From CAZDYP01 sp964509505 (GTDB taxonomy: Bacteria > Chloroflexota > Anaerolineae > JACRMK01): a DNA stretch of 7,863 nucleotides. The notes beneath the pieces are model-generated. The model was not told where the DNA came from, ran no database searches, and saw only the letters and a list, made by a program, of their open reading frames with translations. Positions 1-6,134 of the stretch are shown here, piece by piece. The DNA is taken from contig CAZDYP010000205.1 of the NCBI GenBank assembly GCA_964509505.1, positions 1 to 7,863 of the forward strand. Reading direction: 5' to 3'. A program made the translations under genes and the position numbers. Numbering within the stretch: the stretch's first letter is position 1; each line of letters begins with the position of its first letter.

Positions 1-647
1 AGCACGATGATACTTGGAGGGTTCCAGGGCCAGTAATTGGGAATCAGTTTGCGTAACACATAGACACTGACAGTGCGTGATTCACTTGCAGTCAGCTCGA
101 CACTAAACCCTTGACCACCATCGGCAGTGTCCGCAGTGAATGACCAACGGCCCGGCGTTATGGTGAAGATAGCACTGGTTTTGCTAGGCACGCTGCGTTC
201 GGCGGGTCCTTCTGTGAACCCTTTGACAGTGATGGGTTTGTCCTCGCCATTTTGTACAACAAGGGTTGCCTTATTCGGTTCAGGGGTTACAAACCATGCA
301 GGACACGCCGCTTGGGGTGGCGCTGGTGTGTTGGTTGGCGGGCGTGTGGGTGCGCGGGTGGGTGTGAGAGTAGGCAATGGTGTATCAGTGGGTAACGCAG
401 TTGGGGTGTTTGTTGGCAAAGGTGTAGCGGTGGAGGTAGCTGTGGGCAGCGGCGTCGGTGTATGCGTCGCCGTCGTCGTGGGCGGCACGAGCGTTGCGGT
501 GGCTGTGGGCAAGGGGGTTGCCGTTGGTACGGGAGATGGTGGCGCGGTGGGCGAGGGTGTGGGGCTCGTGCCGCACGCGACGAGCGTCAACGTCAGCCAT
601 GTGAAGAACAACCCTGAAAGATGACGAGCGGATATGCGAGTGTGCAT
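1..647 (-). CDS. Secreted lipoprotein with Thr/Pro-rich stalk (3' end outside window)
   Basis: Reading the minus strand from the ATG at 647-645 gives 215 codons with no stop before the window edge, so the C-terminus is missing. Residues 1-24 form a lipoprotein signal peptide: basic start (MHTRISARH), hydrophobic core, and lipobox LVAC with Cys25 as the likely lipidated residue. Residues 27-111 are an uninterrupted Thr/Pro/Ala stalk of TPTP, TPLPTAT and TNTP-like units. Such linkers commonly hold a domain away from the membrane in Chloroflexota surface proteins. From about Cys115 a non-repetitive part begins with alternating polar and hydrophobic residues (LVVQN, FTITPGRWSF, VELTASESRTVSVYV). 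It looks like a small beta-sandwich, perhaps PEGA-like, but I do not recognise the family. A GGGAGGT ribosome binding site lies at 657-651, with a short gap to the ATG. The gene has its own divergent promoter. Function is unknown; surface anchoring is inferred. Confidence 0.82.
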   Translation of the reverse strand, partial: MHTRISARHLSGLFFTWLTLTLVACGTSPTPSPTAPPSPVPTATPLPTATATLVPPTTTATHTPTPLPTATSTATPLPTNTPTALPTDTPLPTLTPTRAPTRPPTNTPAPPQAACPAWFVTPEPNKATLVVQNGEDKPITVKGFTEGPAERSVPSKTSAIFTITPGRWSFTADTADGGQGFSVELTASESRTVSVYVLRKLIPNYWPWNPPSIIV

Positions 648-689
648 GTGACCTCCCAGTAATGGACTGATGTGGCTGCGGCGACGCGA

Positions 690-718
690 AATTTACTAGA
701 AACAAAAGTGTTTGTCAA
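690..718 (-). promoter_or_regulatory. Sigma70-type promoter for the lipoprotein gene
   Basis: On the minus strand a perfect TTGACA -35 box (718-713) is followed, after a 17-base spacer, by TAAATT (695-690), a 4 of 6 match to TATAAT. Transcription would begin near 683. That leaves a leader of about 35 bases containing the GGGAGGT ribosome binding site at 657-651. Its -35 box overlaps that of the opposite promoter by five bases. Confidence 0.55.
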
Positions 719-740
719 TCACTTGCCTGCGTGTTATCAT
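712..740 (+). promoter_or_regulatory. Extended -10 promoter for the nucleotidyltransferase gene
   Basis: TTGTCA (712-717, 5 of 6 to consensus) is separated by exactly 17 bases from TATCAT (735-740, 5 of 6). It is preceded by TGT at 732-734, which fits the extended -10 motif TGn. The predicted transcript start is about 746-748, directly in front of the ATG at 749. No ribosome binding site is visible, so the message would be leaderless or nearly so. This also argues against the upstream GTG at 731, which lies inside the promoter. Confidence 0.6.
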
Positions 741-748
741 CTTTGCGT

Positions 749-3445
749 ATGGATGTCATCCTCACCCACGAAAACGCCGATTGCGATGCGATTGCGGCGT
801 TGTTAGCGGCGACGAAATTGTATCCGTCCGCCGTCGCCGTGTTGCCGCGTCGCATCAATCGCAACGCGCAAGATTTCCTCACGCTCTATGGCGCGTCGTT
901 GCCGTTCAGGCACGCCGACGATTTGCCGCGTCAGCGCATCGCGCGCGTCATCGTCGTGGACTCGCAAACCGCGCCATCGCTCAGCGGCATGGACGAGCAT
1001 ACGACGTTACACTTCATTGACCACCATCCCCTCAAGCGCGCCCTGCCTCCGCGCGCGACCTCTGAACTGCGCGAAGCAGGCGCGGCGACCTCATTACTCG
1101 TCTGCAAACTGAAACAAACTCATCAAACGATTAGCGCGATTGAGGCGACGCTCATGCTATTGGGTATCTACGAGGACACAGGCGCGTTGACCTACAAAGG
1201 CGTGCGCCTCGCCGATTTTCAAGCGGCGACGTGGCTCTACGAGCAAGGCGCGCAGCTCAACGTCGTGCAAGAGTTCTTGCATCATCCATTGACGCCGCAA
1301 CAGCGTCGCCTCTATCAAGCGTTGTTGCAATCGGCGCGCGGCATCGAAGTGGCGGGCTACACGGTCACGCTCGCTGCGGCGCAAAGCGATACTTACGTCG
1401 AAGAAGTCTCGACGCTCGCGCACTATTTGCGCGACGTATCGAACGGCGATGCGTTGTGCGTGTTGGTGCAACAAGACGGACACGTGCAGGTCGTCGCGCG
1501 CAGTGTCACCGATGCGATTGACGTAAGCGCGTTGGCGACGGCGTTGGGCGGTGGTGGACATGCGCGCGCGGCGGCGGCGCTCGTGCGCGATGCGACGCTT
1601 GAAGAGGTTGAACAGAGAGTGCGTGTGTGGCTGCAAGCGAACATTCGCCCATTGGTCACCGCAGGCCACATCATGTCGCGCGGCGTGCGCACGCTCACGC
1701 CGACGATGACGATGGGCGAAGCCGAACAACTCGTGCGTCGCTATGGGCACGAAGGTTTTCCCGTCGTGAGCGAACAGGGCGAGCTGGTCGGCGTGTTGAC
1801 TCGGCGCGAGATTGACCGCGCGGTGCAACACAAACTCGACCAATCGCCCGTCTCGCTGTACATGCACAAAGGCGCGCTTGCCGTCGCGCCCGACGAAACG
1901 ATTGAGCGCGTGCGCGCGATTATGATCGAGCGTGGCTTGGGGCAAGTGCCCGTCGTGTCCGATGGGCACTTGCTCGGCATCATCACGCGCACTGACTTGC
2001 TGAAGCTGTGGGAGCGCGGCGGCAAGCCTGCGGCGACGACAGCCGCAGTGGATATTGTCGCGCGGCTCGAAACGATGTTGCCTGCGGATTTGTTGCGCTG
2101 GATTCGCGCGGCAGGCAGCGTCGTCTTGCAAAAAAATTTTTCGTTGTACGCAGTGGGCGGCTTCGTGCGCGACTTGCTCTTGGGGCAGTCGAACCTTGAC
2201 CTTGATTTGGTTGTCGAAGGCGATGCGATTGCGTTGGCGCACGAGCTTGTCGCGCGCTTCGGCGGACACGTTCACACCCATGCGCGCTTCGGCACGGCGA
2301 AGTGGATACTGCCCGAAAAAGTAGTCAGGAGTCAGGAGCCAGGAGCCAGGAGCCAGGAGCCAGTGAACAGTGAACAGTTAAGCCGCCAACCGCCAACCGC
2401 CAATCTCCAATTACCAATTACCTCTCTCGACTTCATCAGCGCGCGTCGCGAGTTCTACACGCATCCGACAGCGCTGCCCGAAGTCGAACACAGCTCGATT
2501 CAGCAAGACTTGTATCGGCGCGACTTCACGCTTAACACGCTGGCATTGTGTCTGGATGAGTTGCGCTTCGGGCAGCTCTTGGATTTCTTCGGCGGCTTGA
2601 ACGACTTGCGCGCGGGTGTGATTCGCGTCTTGCACAACCTGAGTTTCGTCGAAGACCCGACGCGCATCTTGCGCGCGGTGCGTTACGAACAACGACTCGG
2701 CTTCACCATCGAAACCCACACGGCGGAGCTCATCGCCGACGCGCTGGAGCTAATGCCGCGGGTGAGCGGCGAACGCGTCGCCCACGAGCTCTTGCTCATC
2801 GGCGCAGAACGCGAACCTGAAAAGGCGTTGTGTCGTTTGCACGCGCTTGGCGTGCTGTCTGCAATTCATCCCGCGTTGGCGTGCGATGAGGACGTGCGAA
2901 AGCGGTGTGCGCAATTGCGACGGGGGACAGGAGACGGGGGACAGGAGACGGAAGATGGCACTGTCATCTCCCGTCACCCGTCCTCCGTCGTCGGTCAGCC
3001 GTTGGCTTATCTCGGCGCGCTCACTTGCGCCTTGCCCAGCGAAAGCGCGTTGAGCATCGCGCGCCGTTTGGCTTTGAGCAATATGCAGCTAGAGTTCATC
3101 ACGCAATTAAATCGGCTATATCATACGCAAGCTGAGCTAGCCGCAGACACGCTCACGCCGAGTCAAGTCGCGCGCCTATTGCGTCCGTTCAATGACGATG
3201 TGATTCGTGTAGGTATTGCGCTTATCGAAACACCGGTGGCAATTGAACGCTTGCAGCAATATCAAAGCGAATGGCAATACGTGAAACCATTGACCGACGG
3301 CAATCGTTTGCGTGCGATGGGCATTCCGCCCGCCCCCATCTATCGTGAAATTCTTGAAGCGTTGCGCGCTGCGCGACTCGACGGGCGCATCAGCACGCAA
3401 GAGGAAGAAGAGGCGATGGCGTTGGCGATGGCGAATAGCGAATAG
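749..3445 (+). CDS. tRNA nucleotidyltransferase (CCA- or A-adding) fused to DHH phosphoesterase and CBS domains
   Basis: This 898-residue protein carries a class II tRNA nucleotidyltransferase that builds or completes the 3' CCA end of tRNAs. In order: a DHH-type N-terminus (THENADCDA near residues 6-14, DHH at 91-93) with a DHHA1-like GGGGH at 267-271; two CBS domains (about 303-358 and 366-425), possible adenine-nucleotide sensors; then the nucleotidyltransferase head. The head has GG at 470-471, RD at 474-475, metal-binding D484/D486, RRDFT at 590-594 and EDPTR at 635-639, the motif that selects the incoming base. All expected catalytic motifs are present. Similar fusions occur in Aquifex and cyanobacteria, where a partner enzyme may add CC, so A-only addition is possible. 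ATG 749 is chosen because DHH homology begins there and the promoter covers the alternative GTG 731. Residues about 525-558 and 725-749 are repeat-derived insertions. The stop codon is itself in a heptamer repeat. Confidence 0.9.
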   Translation: MDVILTHENADCDAIAALLAATKLYPSAVAVLPRRINRNAQDFLTLYGASLPFRHADDLPRQRIARVIVVDSQTAPSLSGMDEHTTLHFIDHHPLKRALPPRATSELREAGAATSLLVCKLKQTHQTISAIEATLMLLGIYEDTGALTYKGVRLADFQAATWLYEQGAQLNVVQEFLHHPLTPQQRRLYQALLQSARGIEVAGYTVTLAAAQSDTYVEEVSTLAHYLRDVSNGDALCVLVQQDGHVQVVARSVTDAIDVSALATALGGGGHARAAAALVRDATLEEVEQRVRVWLQANIRPLVTAGHIMSRGVRTLTPTMTMGEAEQLVRRYGHEGFPVVSEQGELVGVLTRREIDRAVQHKLDQSPVSLYMHKGALAVAPDETIERVRAIMIERGLGQVPVVSDGHLLGIITRTDLLKLWERGGKPAATTAAVDIVARLETMLPADLLRWIRAAGSVVLQKNFSLYAVGGFVRDLLLGQSNLDLDLVVEGDAIALAHELVARFGGHVHTHARFGTAKWILPEKVVRSQEPGARSQEPVNSEQLSRQPPTANLQLPITSLDFISARREFYTHPTALPEVEHSSIQQDLYRRDFTLNTLALCLDELRFGQLLDFFGGLNDLRAGVIRVLHNLSFVEDPTRILRAVRYEQRLGFTIETHTAELIADALELMPRVSGERVAHELLLIGAEREPEKALCRLHALGVLSAIHPALACDEDVRKRCAQLRRGTGDGGQETEDGTVISRHPSSVVGQPLAYLGALTCALPSESALSIARRLALSNMQLEFITQLNRLYHTQAELAADTLTPSQVARLLRPFNDDVIRVGIALIETPVAIERLQQYQSEWQYVKPLTDGNRLRAMGIPPAPIYREILEALRAARLDGRISTQEEEEAMALAMANSE
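2323..2420 (+). repeat. Heptanucleotide repeat island inside the nucleotidyltransferase gene
   Basis: Fourteen consecutive 7-base units run in constant phase. The unit drifts from AGTCAGG through AGCCAGG and GAACAGT to CCAACCG and finally CCAATTA, each form repeated two or three times. It is translated in frame as a hydrophilic Ser/Gln/Pro/Asn-rich stretch at residues about 525-558. This falls between the ILPE strand and the DFISARREFY motif of the nucleotidyltransferase head, where relatives normally have a short loop. It resembles the short tandemly repeated repetitive (STRR) sequences known from cyanobacteria. Confidence 0.85.
2923..2996 (+). repeat. Second in-frame heptamer island, forming a long imperfect hairpin
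   Basis: Ten 7-base units in constant phase cover 2923-2992: GGGGACA and GGAGACG alternate, then after GCACTGT come complementary CGTCNNC-type units. Arms 2926-2957 and 2965-2996 can pair with about 25 Watson-Crick and 2 G-U pairs over 32 positions around a 7-base loop. The inner 11 pairs (2947-2957 with 2965-2975) have one mismatch. The island is translated as a Gly/Asp/Glu-rich then Ser/Pro/Val stretch at residues about 725-749, in the C-terminal tRNA-binding half of the protein. Confidence 0.8.
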
Positions 3446-3458
3446 CGGATGGCAAAAA
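3431..3458 (+). repeat. Heptamer repeat carrying the stop codon of the nucleotidyltransferase gene
   Basis: GCGAATA occurs twice, followed by GCGGATG and GCAAAAA in the same 7-base phase. The TAG stop (3443-3445) lies across the second and third units, so the final residues (ANSE) are repeat-encoded. The original C-terminus may have been altered by the repeat. Confidence 0.65.
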
Positions 3459-3560
3459 GAGTACATTTGCTTCGACTCCTCTCGGCGTCAAATTCCCGTC
3501 TGGCGCGATTTTCGCAATCGCAGGCGGCGCTAACATCTTGTTCATGGCGGTATTTTACTA

Positions 3561-3588
3561 CCAATCACAAATCTCCAATTTCAAAGGA
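3561..3588 (+). repeat. Heptamer repeat with the dinB ribosome binding site at its end
   Basis: Four units in phase: CCAATCA, CAAATCT, CCAATTT and CAAAGGA. The first three are close to the CCAATCT and CCAATTA units of the island at 2323-2420. The last unit supplies AAAGGA (3583-3588), the best ribosome binding site for the ATG at 3593, at a rather short spacing of four bases. Confidence 0.6.
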
Positions 3589-3592
3589 ATCT

Positions 3593-4066
3593 ATGACGAC
3601 ACCTCCCTCTGAAGTTTCGGCTTACATCTCTCTGTTGCGCGACCTGCGCGCCGAGCTCGTCAAGTGGTGCGATGGCTTGCCTGCCGACGCGCTGAATTGG
3701 CGACCCCTCGAAAAATCCATCACTGACACCAACTCGTTGTATGTGATGGCGACACACGTCATCGGCTCGGAGGCGTGGTGGCTGCAACAAATCATCGGCG
3801 GCACTGACGTGCAGCGCAACCGCGACGCGGAGTTCGTCGCAGCAGGCGAGAGCTTCACGCCGTTGCGTGAACGTATGGAGGCTGTCGCTGCACAAAGCGA
3901 AGCCGTGTTGAACAAGCTCAGCGCCGCCGACTTGGACGGCGAGCGCGACACGACGCTTGGCAGACATACTGTGCGTTGGTGTATCTTGCACGTCATCGAA
4001 CACACTTCGCGGCACATCGGGCATATCGAGCTGACGCGGCAGCTGTGGGAGAAGGAAAAAAAGTAA
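3593..4066 (+). CDS. DinB-family four-helix metal-binding protein
   Basis: This is a 157-residue protein of usual length for the DinB / DUF664-type superfamily, which are four-helix bundles with a three-histidine metal site. The pattern fits: His55 in the second helix (MATHVIGSEAWW) and the HxxxH pair His137 and His141 near the C-terminus (EHTSRHIGHIE). Family members include damage-inducible proteins and thiol-dependent S-transferases (mycothiol or bacillithiol type), so the reaction cannot be told from sequence. It is predicted to be cytoplasmic, with no signal peptide or membrane segment. An open frame extends upstream to 3449, but ATG 3593 is preferred: homology starts there, AAAGGA lies just upstream, and the extension is low-quality sequence crossing repeats. 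The TAA stop (4064-4066) lies within the first unit of the following heptamer island. Co-transcription with era is plausible but unproven. Confidence 0.85.
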   Translation: MTTPPSEVSAYISLLRDLRAELVKWCDGLPADALNWRPLEKSITDTNSLYVMATHVIGSEAWWLQQIIGGTDVQRNRDAEFVAAGESFTPLRERMEAVAAQSEAVLNKLSAADLDGERDTTLGRHTVRWCILHVIEHTSRHIGHIELTRQLWEKEKK

Positions 4067-4145
4067 ACAGTAGCCAGTAAACAGTAGTCAAAGCGAGCAA
4101 TCCTCACTGCTCACGGTTCACCGAAAACGGTTCACTGAACGCTGA
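4062..4145 (+). repeat. Heptamer repeat island filling the dinB-era spacer
   Basis: Twelve 7-base units in constant phase fill the spacer between dinB and era. The first part alternates AGTAAAC, AGTAGCC and AGTAGTC. The second part uses TCACTGC, TCACGGT, TCACCGA and TCACTGA, broadly complementary to CAGTGA-type words. The word AGCCAGT also occurs in the 2323-2420 island. The island begins two bases before the dinB stop codon and ends two bases before the first possible era ATG. No ribosome binding site or clear promoter is visible in it. Confidence 0.8.
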
Positions 4146-4147
4146 AC

Positions 4148-5086
4148 ATGGACTCTAACGAAAACATGACAACTCCTCCCATCTACCGCGCGGGTTTCGT
4201 CGCTATCATCGGCAAGCCCAACGTCGGCAAGTCGTCGCTGTTGAATGCGTACATCGGCGAGAAGATCGCGATTGTCTCGCGCAAGCCGCAGACGACGCGC
4301 AGGCAAATTCGCGGCATTTGTACCCTGAGCGTGTCGAAAGGCGACGCACATGATGCCCAGCTGATTTTCGTGGACACGCCGGGCATTCACAAGCCATTGC
4401 ACAAGCTGGGGCGGGCGATGGTGCGCGAAGCCGAAGCCGCAATACCTGACGCTGATGTGATTTTGTGGGTGGTGGATGTGGCCCATCCGCCGACGGATGA
4501 AGACAAGCACATCGCGCGCTTGTTCAAAGATGTGCGCGCCCCCATCATCCTCGGCATGAACAAGTCGGATGTGTTGAAGCCTGAAAATATCCTGCCACAT
4601 ACCGACGCTTATCGCGCGCTCGTCACGTGCGACGATTGGATGCTCGTCTCGGCGACGCGCGGCGACAACCTCGATAAATTGTTGGCGATGTTGCTTGCGC
4701 GTGTGCCGTTCAGCTCACCGTTGTATGAAGACGATTGGGTGACTGACCAGACAGAGCGTTTTGTCGCTGCCGAGCTCGTGCGCGAGCAGGCGTTACATCA
4801 TCTCGAACAAGAGGTGCCGCACGCTATCGAAGTGGTCGTCGAAGAATGGACAGAGCGCGAGAATGGGATGATTTACATTGACGCGACTGTGTTGGTCGAG
4901 AAAGATTCGCAGAAGGGTATCGTGATTGGTGCAAAAGGGGCGATGCTCAAGCAGATTGGACAGGCAGCAAGAAAAAACGTCGAAGCGTATCTGGAGCGCA
5001 AAGTGTATCTGGAGCTGCACGTGAAGGTGCGCGCGCAGTGGCGCGAGGATGAGCATGAGTTACGACGATTGGGTTATGGTATATAA
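4148..5086 (+). CDS. era: GTPase Era, 30S ribosomal subunit assembly factor
   Basis: Era binds the 3' end of 16S rRNA and helps mature the small ribosomal subunit, coupling GTP hydrolysis to assembly. The 312-residue product has all G motifs: G1 GKPNVGKS (22-29), G2 in QTTR (48-51), G3 DTPG (76-79), G4 NKSD (138-141) and G5 SAT (168-170). A C-terminal KH domain follows, with its RNA-binding loop GAKG at 261-264. From QTTR to DTPG it is seven residues longer than E. coli Era as I recall it. The extra stretch (about 60-68) coincides with a short repeat-like DNA motif. The start is uncertain: ATG 4148 gives six extra residues, while ATG 4166 (MTTPPIYR) fits usual family length better. Neither has a clear ribosome binding site. 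The TAA stop is followed immediately by the ATG of the transporter gene, implying coupled translation. Confidence 0.95.
   Translation: MDSNENMTTPPIYRAGFVAIIGKPNVGKSSLLNAYIGEKIAIVSRKPQTTRRQIRGICTLSVSKGDAHDAQLIFVDTPGIHKPLHKLGRAMVREAEAAIPDADVILWVVDVAHPPTDEDKHIARLFKDVRAPIILGMNKSDVLKPENILPHTDAYRALVTCDDWMLVSATRGDNLDKLLAMLLARVPFSSPLYEDDWVTDQTERFVAAELVREQALHHLEQEVPHAIEVVVEEWTERENGMIYIDATVLVEKDSQKGIVIGAKGAMLKQIGQAARKNVEAYLERKVYLELHVKVRAQWREDEHELRRLGYGI
4323..4341 (+). repeat. Short dispersed repeat-like motif inside era
   Basis: The 19 bases read CCCTGAGCGTGTCGAAAGG. This resembles the CCTGAGC...GTCGAAGG element that is scattered through many bacterial genomes, both between and within genes. Here it is read in frame as TLSVSKG, exactly where Era is longer than its relatives. 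Identity with the dispersed family is from memory and would need a genome search. Confidence 0.5.
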
Positions 5087-6114
5087 ATGTGGGCTGTCTT
5101 AGCGTTGCTGACGGCATTACTGACCTCGTTCAATCCGATTTTCTATAAACGCATGTTGAGCGCGGCGGGCCCCGTCGTCGTCGTGTGGAGCGTCATCGGT
5201 TTAGCGTTGCCGCTGCTTGCGTTGCTCACATTTGCGGTAAATCCGACGTTGCCGCAAGTGGATGTGCTGTTTGTGTGGGGGGTGTGCGGTTCGGCGCTAT
5301 TGAATGCGCTCGCGCATCTGGCTTCGGCGCGCTCGTTGAAATTGGCAGATGCTTCGCTCGTCACACCGTTATTGACGTTCGGTCCCGTCTTCACGGTTTT
5401 CATTTCTGCCGTTTTGCTGAATGAGCTCCCAACTCTACGCGGCTTATTGGGTGTGGTGTTCGTATTGGTCGGCGCGTATTGGCTGAATCGCGGGGCAAAG
5501 GGCGATTGGCTCGCGCCGTTCCAATCGCTCTCGACCACGCCGGGCGTGTTGCTGGTTTTGTGTGCGGGCTTGCTCTGGTCTATCACACCCATTTTCGAGA
5601 AGCTCGCAATCCAACACACCATCCCAACCAGCCCGCGCTTTACGGCGTTGGTCGTTAATGGATTGCTGGTCGGTTTGCTGACGCCTGTCGGATTGCGACA
5701 AGGTCGCGCGGCATGGAGCNNNNNNNNNNNNNNNNNNNNNNNNNNNNNNNNNNNNNNNNNNNNNNNNNNNNNNNNNNNNNNNNNNNNNNNNNNNNNNNNN
5801 NNNNNNNNNNNNNNNNNNNGCTGGTCGGTTTGCTGACGCCTGTCGGATTGCGACAAGGTCGCGCGGCATGGAGCGCGTTGAAACAGCAGCAGCGCGCATG
5901 GTTGGCGGCAGCGTTCATCGCAGGCGTCGCCCCAACCTTAGGCTACACGGCAATGAGTCTTGGCTTCGTCGGTTATGTGACGACGCTGTTTCGATTGAGC
6001 GCAGTGTTCACGGTGTTGTGGGGCGCATGGCTGTTACGCGAGTCAGGTTTACGACAACGCTTGCCCGCATCTCTGGTTATGGTTATCGGCGCGGTTCTAA
6101 TCACATGGAGTTAG
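5087..6114 (+). CDS. EamA/DMT-superfamily membrane transporter, split by an artificial scaffold gap
   Basis: As written, the frame is open from the ATG at 5087 to 5719, enters 100 N, and resumes in another frame to the TAG at 6112-6114. The last 55 bases before the N run are identical to the first 55 after it. Removing the N run and one copy joins 5719 to 5875 in frame and gives 290 residues, normal for this superfamily. The protein is almost wholly hydrophobic, with about ten predicted membrane segments in two EamA repeats. Repeat 1 ends about residue 134 (ADASLVTPLLTFGPVFTVF, then LLNELPT); repeat 2 spans about 152-290 (GYVTTLFRLSAVFTVLWG, then LLRES). The family exports or imports small metabolites; the substrate cannot be predicted. 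The ATG directly follows the era stop (TAAATG) with no intervening base, suggesting one mRNA and coupled translation. Confidence 0.85.
5665..5874 (+). repeat. 55-base exact duplicate flanking the N run (assembly overlap)
   Basis: Bases 5665-5719 and 5820-5874 are identical over 55 positions. They encode the same segment of the transporter (LLVGLLTPVGLRQGRAAWS). A length of 55 equals a common de Bruijn k-mer size, as expected when two contigs end in the same k-mer. It is an assembly artefact rather than a biological duplication. Confidence 0.88.
5720..5819. other. Scaffold gap of exactly 100 N
   Basis: A run of 100 undetermined bases, a default gap size used by scaffolding and submission tools, not a measured distance. 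The flanking duplicate shows the true gap is probably zero or negative. Confidence 0.97.
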
Positions 6115-6134
6115 GCAGTCGGGGCTATTTCACC

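Noticed and set aside
127..624. Plus-strand open frame of 165 codons rich in Val and Gly repeats
   Set aside because: It is the antisense shadow of the Thr/Pro stalk of the lipoprotein gene. The minus strand has the signal peptide, lipobox, ribosome binding site and promoter.
731..748. GTG at 731 as start of the nucleotidyltransferase
   Set aside because: It lies inside the extended -10 promoter, and the DHH homology starts at ATG 749.
1157..2281. 374-codon minus-strand open frame
   Set aside because: Its product is an Arg/His/Ala-rich shadow with no recognisable motif, and it is fully covered by a multi-domain gene on the plus strand.
2323..2420. CRISPR array or protein-level tandem repeat
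   Set aside because: The units are 7 bases, contiguous and without spacers. The period is not a multiple of three, so it is a DNA-level repeat and not a CRISPR or an ancestral peptide repeat.
3449..3592. Upstream extension of the dinB frame to ATG 3449
   Set aside because: It adds 48 residues without similarity to the family and crosses heptamer repeats; AAAGGA precedes ATG 3593.
5713..6114. Separate 133-codon gene running through the N block
   Set aside because: It is created by the artificial gap and the duplicated 55 bases; it is the 3' part of the transporter.
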